Part shown: positions 49,600 to 57,834 of the stretch, piece after piece
How positions within the stretch are numbered: position 1 is the first letter of the stretch
How the letters are laid out: each line of letters starts with the position of its first letter
Assembly (NCBI RefSeq): GCF_008087625.1
Contig: NZ_CP042997.1
Span: 9,858,001-9,922,000 of the forward strand
Reading direction: 5' to 3'
From: Aquisphaera giovannonii
GTDB lineage: Bacteria > Planctomycetota > Planctomycetia > Isosphaerales > Isosphaeraceae
Length of the DNA stretch: 64,000 bases
The notes under the pieces: model-generated
Told to the model about the DNA's origin: nothing
The model's database searches: none
The model's input: the letters and a program-made list of their open reading frames with translations, nothing else
Program-made: the position numbers and the translations under genes

Positions 49600-52134
49600 T
49601 CAACGCCTTGGGTCCAGCCCCTGCCAGCGGTGGGTCCAGCCGCCGGGGCTCTCGACGACGAGATGGCCGCCCTCGCGGCGGGACTTCAGGGGCTTCTCGT
49701 TCTCGTCCCTCAGGAATCGATCGGGCATCAGGCCGGACCTGACCAGCTCGTCGAGCGACTCGGGCACGCGATCGAAGGCGAGGCGGTAGGCGTAAATCGC
49801 CCGGCCGATGCCCAGCCGCACGAAGTGGGCCTCGTTGTGCGTCTTCACGGGCCGCGTCGCCGGCGGCGGGAGCTTCAGGAGGCGGAGCATCTCCACGGCC
49901 AGAGGGCGGCCGTCCTCGGACAGGAACGCGATTTGGTGCTTGCCCGCGGTCAACTCGACGGTCCCGAGCAGGAGGTCGAGCTCATCATCGCCCGGCGATC
50001 GCAGGTCGGCGTCCGCCACACGCTTCCCGTCGACCAGGATCTCATACTTGCCGTATTCGGGGCCCTGCATCCCGCTCAGGCGGGCGGCGTAGCGGCCGTC
50101 CTCGGCGACCGCGAACGGGATCGTCAGCCTCGCGCCGGGCTCGCGGTTGGGCCAGGCCAGGAGCGGCCGGGCGCCGAACATGCCCTCGGTGCGGATCTCG
50201 GGCTTCGCCGTGCCGGTGGCCCTGGCCTCGCGGAAGGCCCGCACGAAGTGCTCGTGACGCCAGGGGACCCGACGCTCGTTCCACGGCGGCAGCGACGCGA
50301 ACCGCTTCGGCTCGCCGGCCTGGTACCAGAACGCCACGCTGCTGAGAAAGTCCGGGCGCTCCAGGTAGAAGCCCTGGAGGTCGTCCTCGTAGTTGCCCTT
50401 GTGCTCGATCGTCAGCCGGAGCGACTTCGCGAAGTGGACCGGGTCGGGCACGTGCCACCGATAGGCCACGCCGGAGTCCCCGGCGCGGTCGCCCTGCCAT
50501 CGGGGCTGGCCGAACCAGGGGCCGGTGCGGGGGCGGAATCCCCAGGCGTCGTTGAAGTAGTCCTCGCTGCCGGTGCCCTGGAGGCCGGGGACACTCTCCC
50601 CGTCGATGAAGAAGAAATCATCCCCCTCGCCGAACCAGCCGTCCTGGGCGAGCGTGACCGACAGCACCGTGCCCACGTACTTGCCCGAGCCGGCCAGGTC
50701 GGCGATCAGGTAATCATGCCCGACGGCTGCGGGGTACTCCCGGCGGTACTGGGCGTGGAAGTACGACGTGCCCGGCGGGAGGGCATCGAGCCGGGTCCAG
50801 TCCACCTGCCAGTAGAGACCCGCGCCGCGATCCGGGTTGTCGTTCGCGATGACGATCCGCGCGGACTTCTCGAAGGGCATCTTCCAGAAGCAGGTGAGCG
50901 AGCCGGTCGGCGAGACCTGCACGGGGATGCTCTCCACCGGGGCCGGCCTCCCCTGCCCCGCGGCGAAGAAGTCGCCGAGCGGCGCCTCCACTCCGGGCTC
51001 CTTGCGGCCGTCCCAGTAGATCCGGAGCGAGAGCGCGTTCAGCTCGATCACGCGCCCGGCGTGGCTGGTGAACCACATGTGCGTGATCACGCCGGGTCCC
51101 TCCAGGAGCGGCAGCTCCAGGACCTGCCCGGGCTGGAGCCAGGTCATGTCCATGTTGCCGTCGCCCCAGCGCGGCTGCTCGTTGCTGGAGACCCTGCGGC
51201 TGCGGCCCTCCGGGGGTGCCGCGAGGCCGCCGAGGATGTCGCGAGAGGGGAGGTCCGCGGCCTGGGGGCCGCCGGCCGACCTCGCGAGCTGGGCATCCCG
51301 CTTCGCGGGCGCGTCATCCGCCGCCGCCCGCCGAGCCCGCGACTCGACCCAGACGGCGTCGTTCATGTATTCCTTCGCATACGCGAACGTCATCATCCCG
51401 TCGACGCCCGGCCCGGCCGAGTTGCGGATCAGGAAGACGCCCCCGCCCGGCCGTGACGCGTCGTCGCGGTAGCCGACGAGGAGGACGCTGTGGCCGTCGC
51501 GGACGGCGTCGCGCGGGGCCATCCGGAGGACGCCGCCGTCCCAGCGCTCCTCCTTCGGCCAGAGGAAGCCCCCGGAGACCGGCCAGCCGTCGCGGAGGGT
51601 CCGCTTCACCGCCGCGAGTTGGGCGTCGTTCAGGCCCTTCCTCGGATCCCACTCCTTGATCCAGTGGAGGCGGAGTCCCAGCTCCTTCAGCGCCTGGGCG
51701 TTCTTCAGGGCCGGCTCGCCGGGCCGGATCCCGGGGTCGAACGTCGCCGCGTAGGGCATGTCGGATTCCGGGCAGACGCCGTGGGCCTGGGCCCCCTTCC
51801 AGAGGTCGGAGAAGAAGCCGCCGTCCTCCTTCGCGCCCACCTCGCGGTTCGACGCCCAGTTCAGGAACTCGACGCTCAGGGGGATCCCCTCGCCCCGCTG
51901 CCGTGCCGCGGCGAACTCGATCGCCCCGGTCAGGGCGAAGGCGGAGCAGGTCCCGCGGTGCCCCTGGCGGCGGGTCGTCAAGTGATAGCGGCCGAACTCG
52001 GGGCGGAGGTCCACGGACGTCGCGGCGACGTGCGGCCCGTCCCCGGGCCCGTCCGCGTGCGCCGGGGGACCGTGGAGGACGATGAACAGAGCGAGCGGCA
52101 TCGCCGCGGACAGGCGGCTTCGGGTTCTTCCCAT
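49600..52134 (-). CDS. Exported papain-like cysteine protease fused to a GH172 (DUF2961) domain
   Basis: An 844-residue protein, start at 52134 after GGGGAAAG. Residues 1-27 are a signal peptide. A C1A peptidase domain spans about 38-255, with Cys63 in HRGTCSAFALTGAIEF, His215 in RDGHSVLLVGYRDD and Asn238 in FLIRNSAGPG: a full catalytic triad. An Ala/Arg-rich linker leads to DUF2961/GH172 (about 300-590): QPGQVLELPLLEGPGVITHM, LRIYWDG, APLGDFFAAGQG, FWKMPFEKSARI, WFGEGDDFFFIDGE and GTGSEDYFNDAWGF. A beta-rich part follows, and the last 70 residues (RLGIGRAIYAYRLAFDRVPE) resemble a pilin-like periplasmic domain. The frame is unbroken across the junction. GH172 members act on fructo- or arabino-glycans. 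Confidence 0.9.
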   Translation of the reverse strand: MGRTRSRLSAAMPLALFIVLHGPPAHADGPGDGPHVAATSVDLRPEFGRYHLTTRRQGHRGTCSAFALTGAIEFAAARQRGEGIPLSVEFLNWASNREVGAKEDGGFFSDLWKGAQAHGVCPESDMPYAATFDPGIRPGEPALKNAQALKELGLRLHWIKEWDPRKGLNDAQLAAVKRTLRDGWPVSGGFLWPKEERWDGGVLRMAPRDAVRDGHSVLLVGYRDDASRPGGGVFLIRNSAGPGVDGMMTFAYAKEYMNDAVWVESRARRAAADDAPAKRDAQLARSAGGPQAADLPSRDILGGLAAPPEGRSRRVSSNEQPRWGDGNMDMTWLQPGQVLELPLLEGPGVITHMWFTSHAGRVIELNALSLRIYWDGRKEPGVEAPLGDFFAAGQGRPAPVESIPVQVSPTGSLTCFWKMPFEKSARIVIANDNPDRGAGLYWQVDWTRLDALPPGTSYFHAQYRREYPAAVGHDYLIADLAGSGKYVGTVLSVTLAQDGWFGEGDDFFFIDGESVPGLQGTGSEDYFNDAWGFRPRTGPWFGQPRWQGDRAGDSGVAYRWHVPDPVHFAKSLRLTIEHKGNYEDDLQGFYLERPDFLSSVAFWYQAGEPKRFASLPPWNERRVPWRHEHFVRAFREARATGTAKPEIRTEGMFGARPLLAWPNREPGARLTIPFAVAEDGRYAARLSGMQGPEYGKYEILVDGKRVADADLRSPGDDELDLLLGTVELTAGKHQIAFLSEDGRPLAVEMLRLLKLPPPATRPVKTHNEAHFVRLGIGRAIYAYRLAFDRVPESLDELVRSGLMPDRFLRDENEKPLKSRREGGHLVVESPGGWTHRWQGLDPRR

Positions 52135-52301
52135 GGCTCTTTCCCCGGGGAGGACGGCGGCCCTGTGCGTGCGGCGTCGCGGCGAGGTCCGCCTCCGCAT
52201 TCCATCAGAACCGGCCCGCGGGCTCAACACGCTCGTCCCGGACTCGCCCGGCGCCGGGGGGAGCCGGCCCCCGCGCGACCGACCGTCGCCCGCGCCTCGC
52301 G

Positions 52302-53918
52302 TCATTCGGCCGCGATGTGCGCCCCCTTCTCGGCCACCGACGGCTGCATCAGGAAGACGAGCGCGATGAGCGAGAGGGAGACGACGGAGAAGAGCCAGAA
52401 GTCGTCGAAGAAGGCCAGGCTCTCGGCCTGCTGGGTCCGGAGGGCCTCCAGGACCTGGACCGACGCGAGGTCGGAGGCGGCCGGATCCCCGGTGATCTGG
52501 AGGAACGCGGAGCGGGACTGCTCCAGGAACTCGTTGACGTGGGGATTGTACGCGTCGAGGAAGTCCCCTACGCGCACCGAGTGGAATTGCGCCCGCCGCT
52601 GTTCGAACGTCTTGGCCAGCGAGGTGCCCACGCTGCCCCCCTCGTTGCGGAGGAGGGCGAACAGCCCGACCGCGGCGCCCCGGAGCTCGCGCGGGATACC
52701 CTGGAAGGCGGCGACGGTGATCGGCGCGAAGAGCAGGGAGATCCCCATGAACGTCACGACGCGGGGCCAGATGACCTGGAAGGGGCTGATCTCCAGGTTC
52801 ATGACCGCCATCCAGTAGGAGCCCGCCGCCATCAGGAGGAGCCCCGCCACGATCAGGTACCGGGCGTCCACGCCGCGGCCCAGCAGGGTGCCGGCGACCA
52901 GGAGCATCACCACCGAGCCGATCCCCGACGGCGAGAGCACCAGCCCCGACGCGTACGCGTCGTAGGAGAAGAGCGTCTGGAGCAGGCCGGGGAGGGTCGT
53001 CGAGGAGCCGTAGAGGACCGCGTAGACGCAGAAGATGATCAGGCTGCACGCCGCGAAGTTCCGGTTCGCGAGCGGCCGGACGTTCACGAGCGGGTCGGCG
53101 CTCCGCAGCGAGTGGGCCACCAGGAGCACGAGCGAGGCCCCGAAGCCGATCGCCATGGCCTGCGCCCGCCAGGTGGGGTCGTTGTACCAGTCCCACTCCT
53201 GCCCCTTGCTCAGCAGGACCTCCCAGCACGAGACGCCGAGCACGAGCAGGCCCAGGCCGATGTAGTCCAGGTTCAGCGGCCGGCGGCGGAGGTCGGCCGT
53301 CGTCGCCTTCAGGTAGGCCGGGTCCTCGACCATCTTCCACGAGGCCAGCAATCCCAGGGCCCCGATCGGGATGTTGATGTAGAAGATCCATCGCCAGTTG
53401 TAGTAGACGGTCAGGTACCCGCCGAGCGTGGGGCCGACGACCGGGGCGACGAGGCCCGCGATGGCGAACATGGTCATCGCCGCGCCCTGCTTCGCGGGGG
53501 GGAACGCGTCGAGGAGGATCGCCTGGCTGGACGGCTGCAGCCCGCCCCCTGCGAGGCCCTGGATGATCCGGAAGAGGATCAGCTCCTCCAGGCTGCCGGC
53601 GATGCCGCAGAGGCCCGAGGCGATCGTGAAGACGGCGATCGAGCCCAGGAAGTAGTTCCGCCGGCCGAGCCTGGCCGAGAGCCAGCCGGAGATCGGCAGG
53701 ATCGTCGCGTTCGCCGCGAGGTAGCTGGTGATGACCCACTCGCTGTCGTTGTTCGACGCGGAGAGCCCCCCGGCGATGTACCGCAGGGCGACGTTGGCGA
53801 TCGTCGTGTCCAGCACCTCCATGAAGGTCGGCACGACCACCGCCGCCGCGACGATCCAGGGATTCGGCGTGCGGGCGCCCGCGGGCGTCGGCGTCTGGTC
53901 CGGGGCGGCGTCGGTCAT
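52302..53918 (-). CDS. DHA2-family multidrug efflux transporter (EmrB-like)
   Basis: A 538-residue major facilitator with fourteen predicted helices, start at 53918 (MTDAAPDQTP). DHA2 motifs: FMEVLDTTIANVALRYIAGG in helix 1, SEWVITSYLAANATILPISG, WLSARLGRRNYFL (motif A), RIIQGLAGGGLQPSSQAILL and VGPTLGGYLTVYYNWRWIFY (motif C). It should use the proton gradient to pump hydrophobic compounds with the membrane-fusion protein encoded upstream. The gap of 274 bases from that gene is larger than normal for emrAB. Confidence 0.93.
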   Translation of the reverse strand: MTDAAPDQTPTPAGARTPNPWIVAAAVVVPTFMEVLDTTIANVALRYIAGGLSASNNDSEWVITSYLAANATILPISGWLSARLGRRNYFLGSIAVFTIASGLCGIAGSLEELILFRIIQGLAGGGLQPSSQAILLDAFPPAKQGAAMTMFAIAGLVAPVVGPTLGGYLTVYYNWRWIFYINIPIGALGLLASWKMVEDPAYLKATTADLRRRPLNLDYIGLGLLVLGVSCWEVLLSKGQEWDWYNDPTWRAQAMAIGFGASLVLLVAHSLRSADPLVNVRPLANRNFAACSLIIFCVYAVLYGSSTTLPGLLQTLFSYDAYASGLVLSPSGIGSVVMLLVAGTLLGRGVDARYLIVAGLLLMAAGSYWMAVMNLEISPFQVIWPRVVTFMGISLLFAPITVAAFQGIPRELRGAAVGLFALLRNEGGSVGTSLAKTFEQRRAQFHSVRVGDFLDAYNPHVNEFLEQSRSAFLQITGDPAASDLASVQVLEALRTQQAESLAFFDDFWLFSVVSLSLIALVFLMQPSVAEKGAHIAAE

Positions 53919-54192
53919 GCGGGGCGAACCTCTCGGGCCGGGGCGAGGGGGGGTGTATTGGAGCTGTCGAACGACGGTCGGGCTTCGGCGTCTGTTCAGG
54001 AATACCGACTTGCCCACCCTCGTGAGCTGCGCCAATCCCACGAGCCGGGCGGGGGGACGCTCTCTCATCCCCCTGCCGCCGCGGGGGCGGGGACCGGGAT
54101 GTCGGCCCTTCACCCGGGATTCGCGACAGGCTTGCCGAGGGGGAGTCGCGGGGGTGCTCCGAGCCCGCAGTCCCGGGCCACCGGGGGGCCGA

Positions 54193-55794
54193 TCAGAGCG
54201 GCCGGGCCGGCGGCTCCGACGGCGGGCGAGGCGACGTGCCGGCGCCCGCGGGCGTCGACGGCCCCGCGGCAGAGAGGGCCCCGCCCGCGATCGCCCCCTT
54301 CGGGCGCTCGAGGATCGGCTGGAGGACCTCGCCCGCGCCCGGCCCGCTCGCCGGCTCCTTGTAGTAGACGTAGGGGACGACCGACAGGCCGACGAACAGC
54401 GGGGACTTCTCCGGGTCGTAGTCGGTGAGCTCGATCCTCACCGGGAGCCTCTGGACGACCTTCACGAAGTTGCCCGTCGCGTTCTGCGGCGGCAGCAGCG
54501 AGAGCGTCTGGCCGGTCCCCATCGTGAAGCCGGTGATCCTCCCCTCGAAGGACCTCCGATGCCCGTACATGTCCACCTCGCAGTCCACGCGCTGGCCGAT
54601 CCGGAGGTCGGCGATCTGGGTCTCCTTGAAGTTGGCGTCGACCCAGATCTCCGTCGTGGAGCGGACGGCCATGAGGGCCTGGCCGGCGAGGACGTTGTTC
54701 CCCGGGTTGACGTTCCGCCGGGTGACCACGCCGTCGATCTCGCTGACGACGGTGCAGTAGCGGAGGTCCAGCTCCGCCTTGGCCAGGTCCCGACGCGCCT
54801 GCATCAGCTTCGCCTTCGCCTGGCGGACGGCCGGGGCGTCGGGGACGATCCGCTCGATGATCCGGTCGATGTCCCCTTCCTTGTCCCGGCGGATGAACTC
54901 GTCGATCGCCTCCTTCGGCGTCCGCTTCGCGGACGTGAGCGGGAGGCCGACCTGGGCGACGCTCTGCGAGAGTTCCGCGAGGGCCTGGCGGACGCCGGAG
55001 AAGTTCTGGTTCAGGTCCGGCGGGACGTCGGTGAGCTCACCCTTCTCGACACGCGGCGGGAGCCCCAGCGAGACCCTCGTCTCGTAGACTTCCTCGAGCG
55101 CCTGCTGCGCCAGGGCGTCGGCGACCCGCTCCGCCTCCCGGCGCTGGTCGAGCTCCTCGCGCGAGATCGAGGCTCGCTCGAACAGCGCGCGGGCCCGGTT
55201 CAGGTCGGCCCGCGCCCGGTCGCGGGTGGCCTCGCGGCTCCGCAGCGCCGCGACGTGGGCCCGCAGGAGGGCGACCTGGTTGTCCACCTGCTCCATCGCG
55301 GTCTGGAGCTTCCACCTCAGGCTGCGGACCTGGCCGAACGTGGCCCGCACCTGGGCCTCGGCCGCGTTCAGGTCCGCCTCCGCGTTGTGCACAGCCGACT
55401 GCTTTATGTCGAGCTGGACCTGGTACGGTTCGCGGTCGAGCTCCACGAGCAGGTCCCCCTTGGAGACCCGCATGTTGTCGTCGACGAGCACGCGCGTCAC
55501 CTGCCCCTGGACGCGCGGGGCCACCATCGTCACGTGCCCGTTGATGTACGCGTCGTCGGTGGAGATGGTCCGGAAGGTCCTGAGGATGCTCGGGCCGAGG
55601 TAGTTCGCCACCGCGACCAGGGCGATCAGGCCGACGCCCCACATCAGCACGGGGCGACGCGAGCCGCCGTTCGCCCCCCGGCCCTTCGCGGGCGACGACG
55701 CGGTCCGGTCCGAAGCGTGCGCGGGTCCCTCGGCATTCGGCGGCCCGATGATCTCGGGGGCCGGATTCTCTCCTCGCGGAGTCTCGGCGCTCAT
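54193..55794 (-). CDS. HlyD/EmrA-type membrane fusion protein
   Basis: A 533-residue periplasmic adaptor; start at 55794 (MSAETPRGEN), with ATG 55806 as alternative. One membrane helix (VLMWGVGLIALVAVANYLGP) follows a short cytoplasmic tail. The biotinyl-lipoyl half-motifs (INGHVTMVAPRVQGQVTRVL and VVSEIDGVVTRRNVNPGNNV) flank an unusually long coiled-coil hairpin of about 250 residues. The barrel region ends with GQTLSLLPPQNATGNFVKVV and RLPVRIELTDYD, as in EmrA. It links the transporter to an outer-membrane channel, which is not in this window. Confidence 0.92.
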   Translation of the reverse strand: MSAETPRGENPAPEIIGPPNAEGPAHASDRTASSPAKGRGANGGSRRPVLMWGVGLIALVAVANYLGPSILRTFRTISTDDAYINGHVTMVAPRVQGQVTRVLVDDNMRVSKGDLLVELDREPYQVQLDIKQSAVHNAEADLNAAEAQVRATFGQVRSLRWKLQTAMEQVDNQVALLRAHVAALRSREATRDRARADLNRARALFERASISREELDQRREAERVADALAQQALEEVYETRVSLGLPPRVEKGELTDVPPDLNQNFSGVRQALAELSQSVAQVGLPLTSAKRTPKEAIDEFIRRDKEGDIDRIIERIVPDAPAVRQAKAKLMQARRDLAKAELDLRYCTVVSEIDGVVTRRNVNPGNNVLAGQALMAVRSTTEIWVDANFKETQIADLRIGQRVDCEVDMYGHRRSFEGRITGFTMGTGQTLSLLPPQNATGNFVKVVQRLPVRIELTDYDPEKSPLFVGLSVVPYVYYKEPASGPGAGEVLQPILERPKGAIAGGALSAAGPSTPAGAGTSPRPPSEPPARPL

Positions 55795-56042
55795 GGACGC
55801 CCTCATTCCATCATGAAGATTTCATGTTCGCCGCCGACCGCGATCCTCGATGGCGATCGAGCAAGGGAGCCCCGGGGAGGTTGGGCTCCGAGCGGGCCCG
55901 GCGGTCGCCTTCCGGCGACGGGCCGCGGCCGTGTTCTCACGTGGGATGGGCGAGTATAGCCACGGCCGCCGGGCGGCGTGAAGTGTCTTTCCGCCGCGAT
56001 GAATGGGCGTCGACCCTCCGGAACGCGGGGGCGGCCCATTCG

Positions 56043-56564
56043 TCAAGGAGCGGCTGAGGCGGCGGCTGGGTCATCGGCCGACGTGACGCCGGCCCGCGAA
56101 TCGGGCCCTCGTCGTCTCGCCAGATATCCGAACGCCCGCTCGCACGCGGATTCCACGGCCGCCTTCTTCTCCTCAGCGCTGCCCTGCCGCATGACGCGCA
56201 GGAACTCCGCGATCTCCGCGTCGGAGCTGCAGCGGACGAATGCCTCGTTGAAAGTCGGCTTGCAGAGCTCGTAAATCTCGGGCGTGCGGCCGCAGGCATG
56301 GCCGCGGCTGGGGAGCGGCCACCACGACGACGTATCGGACAGGAATTGCCACTGGTTGGTATGACCGCCCTCGCGGCGGACGATCCAGCGTTCCAGCGCG
56401 GAGGTTTGGACCGTCGTGGAGACGGGTACAAGGAACCGCTTCAACTCGAGTTTGAGCGATCCCGTGACGGGATCGCCCCAGCACAGATCGCTGCGAAAGG
56501 GCACCGAGGACGCCAGGGCGATCCCCATTCCCAACGCGAGAGCGGCGAGCCAGCGCCTCGACAT
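56043..56564 (-). CDS. Hypothetical exported protein, planctomycete-type
   Basis: A 173-residue protein with GGAG before ATG 56564. Residues 1-19 form a signal or anchor helix (LAALALGMGIALASSV). The mature part begins PFRSDLCWGDPVTGSLKLEL and goes on with TSALERWIVRREGGHTNQWQ and FLSDTSSWW, blocks I recognise from uncharacterised planctomycete proteins. The C-terminus is an acidic/basic helix (VMRQGSAEEKKAAVESACER). No function is known. Confidence 0.72.
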   Translation of the reverse strand: MSRRWLAALALGMGIALASSVPFRSDLCWGDPVTGSLKLELKRFLVPVSTTVQTSALERWIVRREGGHTNQWQFLSDTSSWWPLPSRGHACGRTPEIYELCKPTFNEAFVRCSSDAEIAEFLRVMRQGSAEEKKAAVESACERAFGYLARRRGPDSRAGVTSADDPAAASAAP

Positions 56565-56755
56565 CGATGGCTCCGCAATCAGGCCCACCGGCCCCGGCCG
56601 AGCCCGATCGTCCGTCAGGAGACCGGGGCCGGCTCGAGCGGGGCGTAGATATAGACGTCCTCGACGAAGGTCCCGCCGAACATCGTCCCGCTTGCTCGGG
56701 AGCGGGCGTCCTCGACGCCTGCGCCGCGTCACCGGCAGACCGGAACCGTAGCACT

Positions 56756-57322
56756 CTACCCCCGCCGCCTGTCGAGCCCCTGCTCCGCGATCCACTCCAG
56801 GAACGAGCAGTCCGCCTGGCCGGTGGCGATCACCCGGCCGCGGTGCGTCATCACGCCGGCACCGTGCTCCTCGTGCCAGACGCACCCGAACTGGAAGCCC
56901 ACGCACGCGAAACCGTCCCGGAAGACGTCGAGCACGTGCACCTCCGACAGGCCGATGAGCGGGCGGAGGTCATCCGCCTCGCTCACGTCCATCAGCTCGT
57001 CGTCGTCCCCATTGTAGGCCTCGCCGGGGCAGTATTCGACGAGGGCCCGCGCGACGGCGTCGGCCACCTCCGCCTCGTTGTCCATCAGGTGCCGGAAGGC
57101 CGCGACCTGCTCGGCGGTCGGGTGGGCCCGGGCGTCGCTGTCCAGCGAGGCGATCGACAACCGGGCGGTGCCGTCCGGGGGCCGTCCCACGCTGCCGCCC
57201 CCGTATGCGTCTCGTCGGGCCTGGAACCCGGCCCACGACGGCAGGACGACCTCGCCCGCCCAGCCGTAGTGGTCCCACTTCAACACCGGAAATGGAGCCT
57301 GATCGAGCGTCTCTTGATTCAT
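56756..57322 (-). CDS. DUF6985-like protein
   Basis: A 188-residue soluble protein with a GGAGG site before ATG 57322. It shows FPVLKWDHYGWAGEVVLPSW near the start, an acidic middle (AYNGDDDELMDVSEADDLRP) and the C-terminal FGCVWHEEHGAGVMTHRGRV, IATGQADCSFLEW block that I associate with DUF6985. Its role is unknown; related domains are found as single proteins and in immunity-like contexts. Confidence 0.6.
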   Translation of the reverse strand: MNQETLDQAPFPVLKWDHYGWAGEVVLPSWAGFQARRDAYGGGSVGRPPDGTARLSIASLDSDARAHPTAEQVAAFRHLMDNEAEVADAVARALVEYCPGEAYNGDDDELMDVSEADDLRPLIGLSEVHVLDVFRDGFACVGFQFGCVWHEEHGAGVMTHRGRVIATGQADCSFLEWIAEQGLDRRRG

Positions 57323-57834
57323 CGAGGGCCTCCCCGGGCGCGGAATGCACGCCCTACCAGGGTACCATCGAGGAGGCGTCGGGGCCCTACCTGGACCCAT
57401 CGAAGGCCGAATCGAGGGCTCGCACGCACCACGACGACATGCATGAATCGATCAAATGTCGCGGGGCGATGCTGCGGCGATCCGGCGGCTTCATGGGAAC
57501 GGCGCTGGCCCGCACGACCACGCGCAGCCGATGAAGGAGAGACCCGTTCTCAGACGAGCCGAGTCGATCTTAGAATGGGAGAATGAGGGCGGGTATTCCG
57601 GCGGCGCCCCTCGGCCCGCGGCGGGCCCCCGAGTCGTGATCGAGGCGAGGACCGTGGCGGCGCCGACGGGGCCCCCGGGCGTCGGCCGATCCGGAGCGGT
57701 TCGGCGGCCGCGCGGGATGCGAGGCCCCGGCGGGCCGCCCCGATAATGCAGCAGTCAGGCAGGAGACGCGACGCGATCGGCCGCCCCGGCGGGCGACGGG
57801 CCGCGGTCTTCCTGGACGGGAGTATGGCGACGGC
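57323..57834. other. Divergent intergenic region before the glucan synthase gene
   Basis: No gene with good composition is seen. A G+C dip (57540-57580, ending TTAGAATGGGAGAATGAGG) may hold promoter sequence for the synthase gene on the plus strand. Confidence 0.45.

Noticed and set aside
15145-52134. Cystatin-like protein and C1A-GH172 protease as a dedicated inhibitor-enzyme system
   Set aside because: The genes are 34 kb apart, and the inhibitor lacks an export signal while the protease is exported; the link is kept only as a test idea.
49600-53739. One giant 1379-residue protein covering the protease-GH172 gene and part of the transporter gene
   Set aside because: The upstream part is an out-of-frame shadow of the EmrB-like gene; the real start with signal peptide and ribosome site is at 52134.
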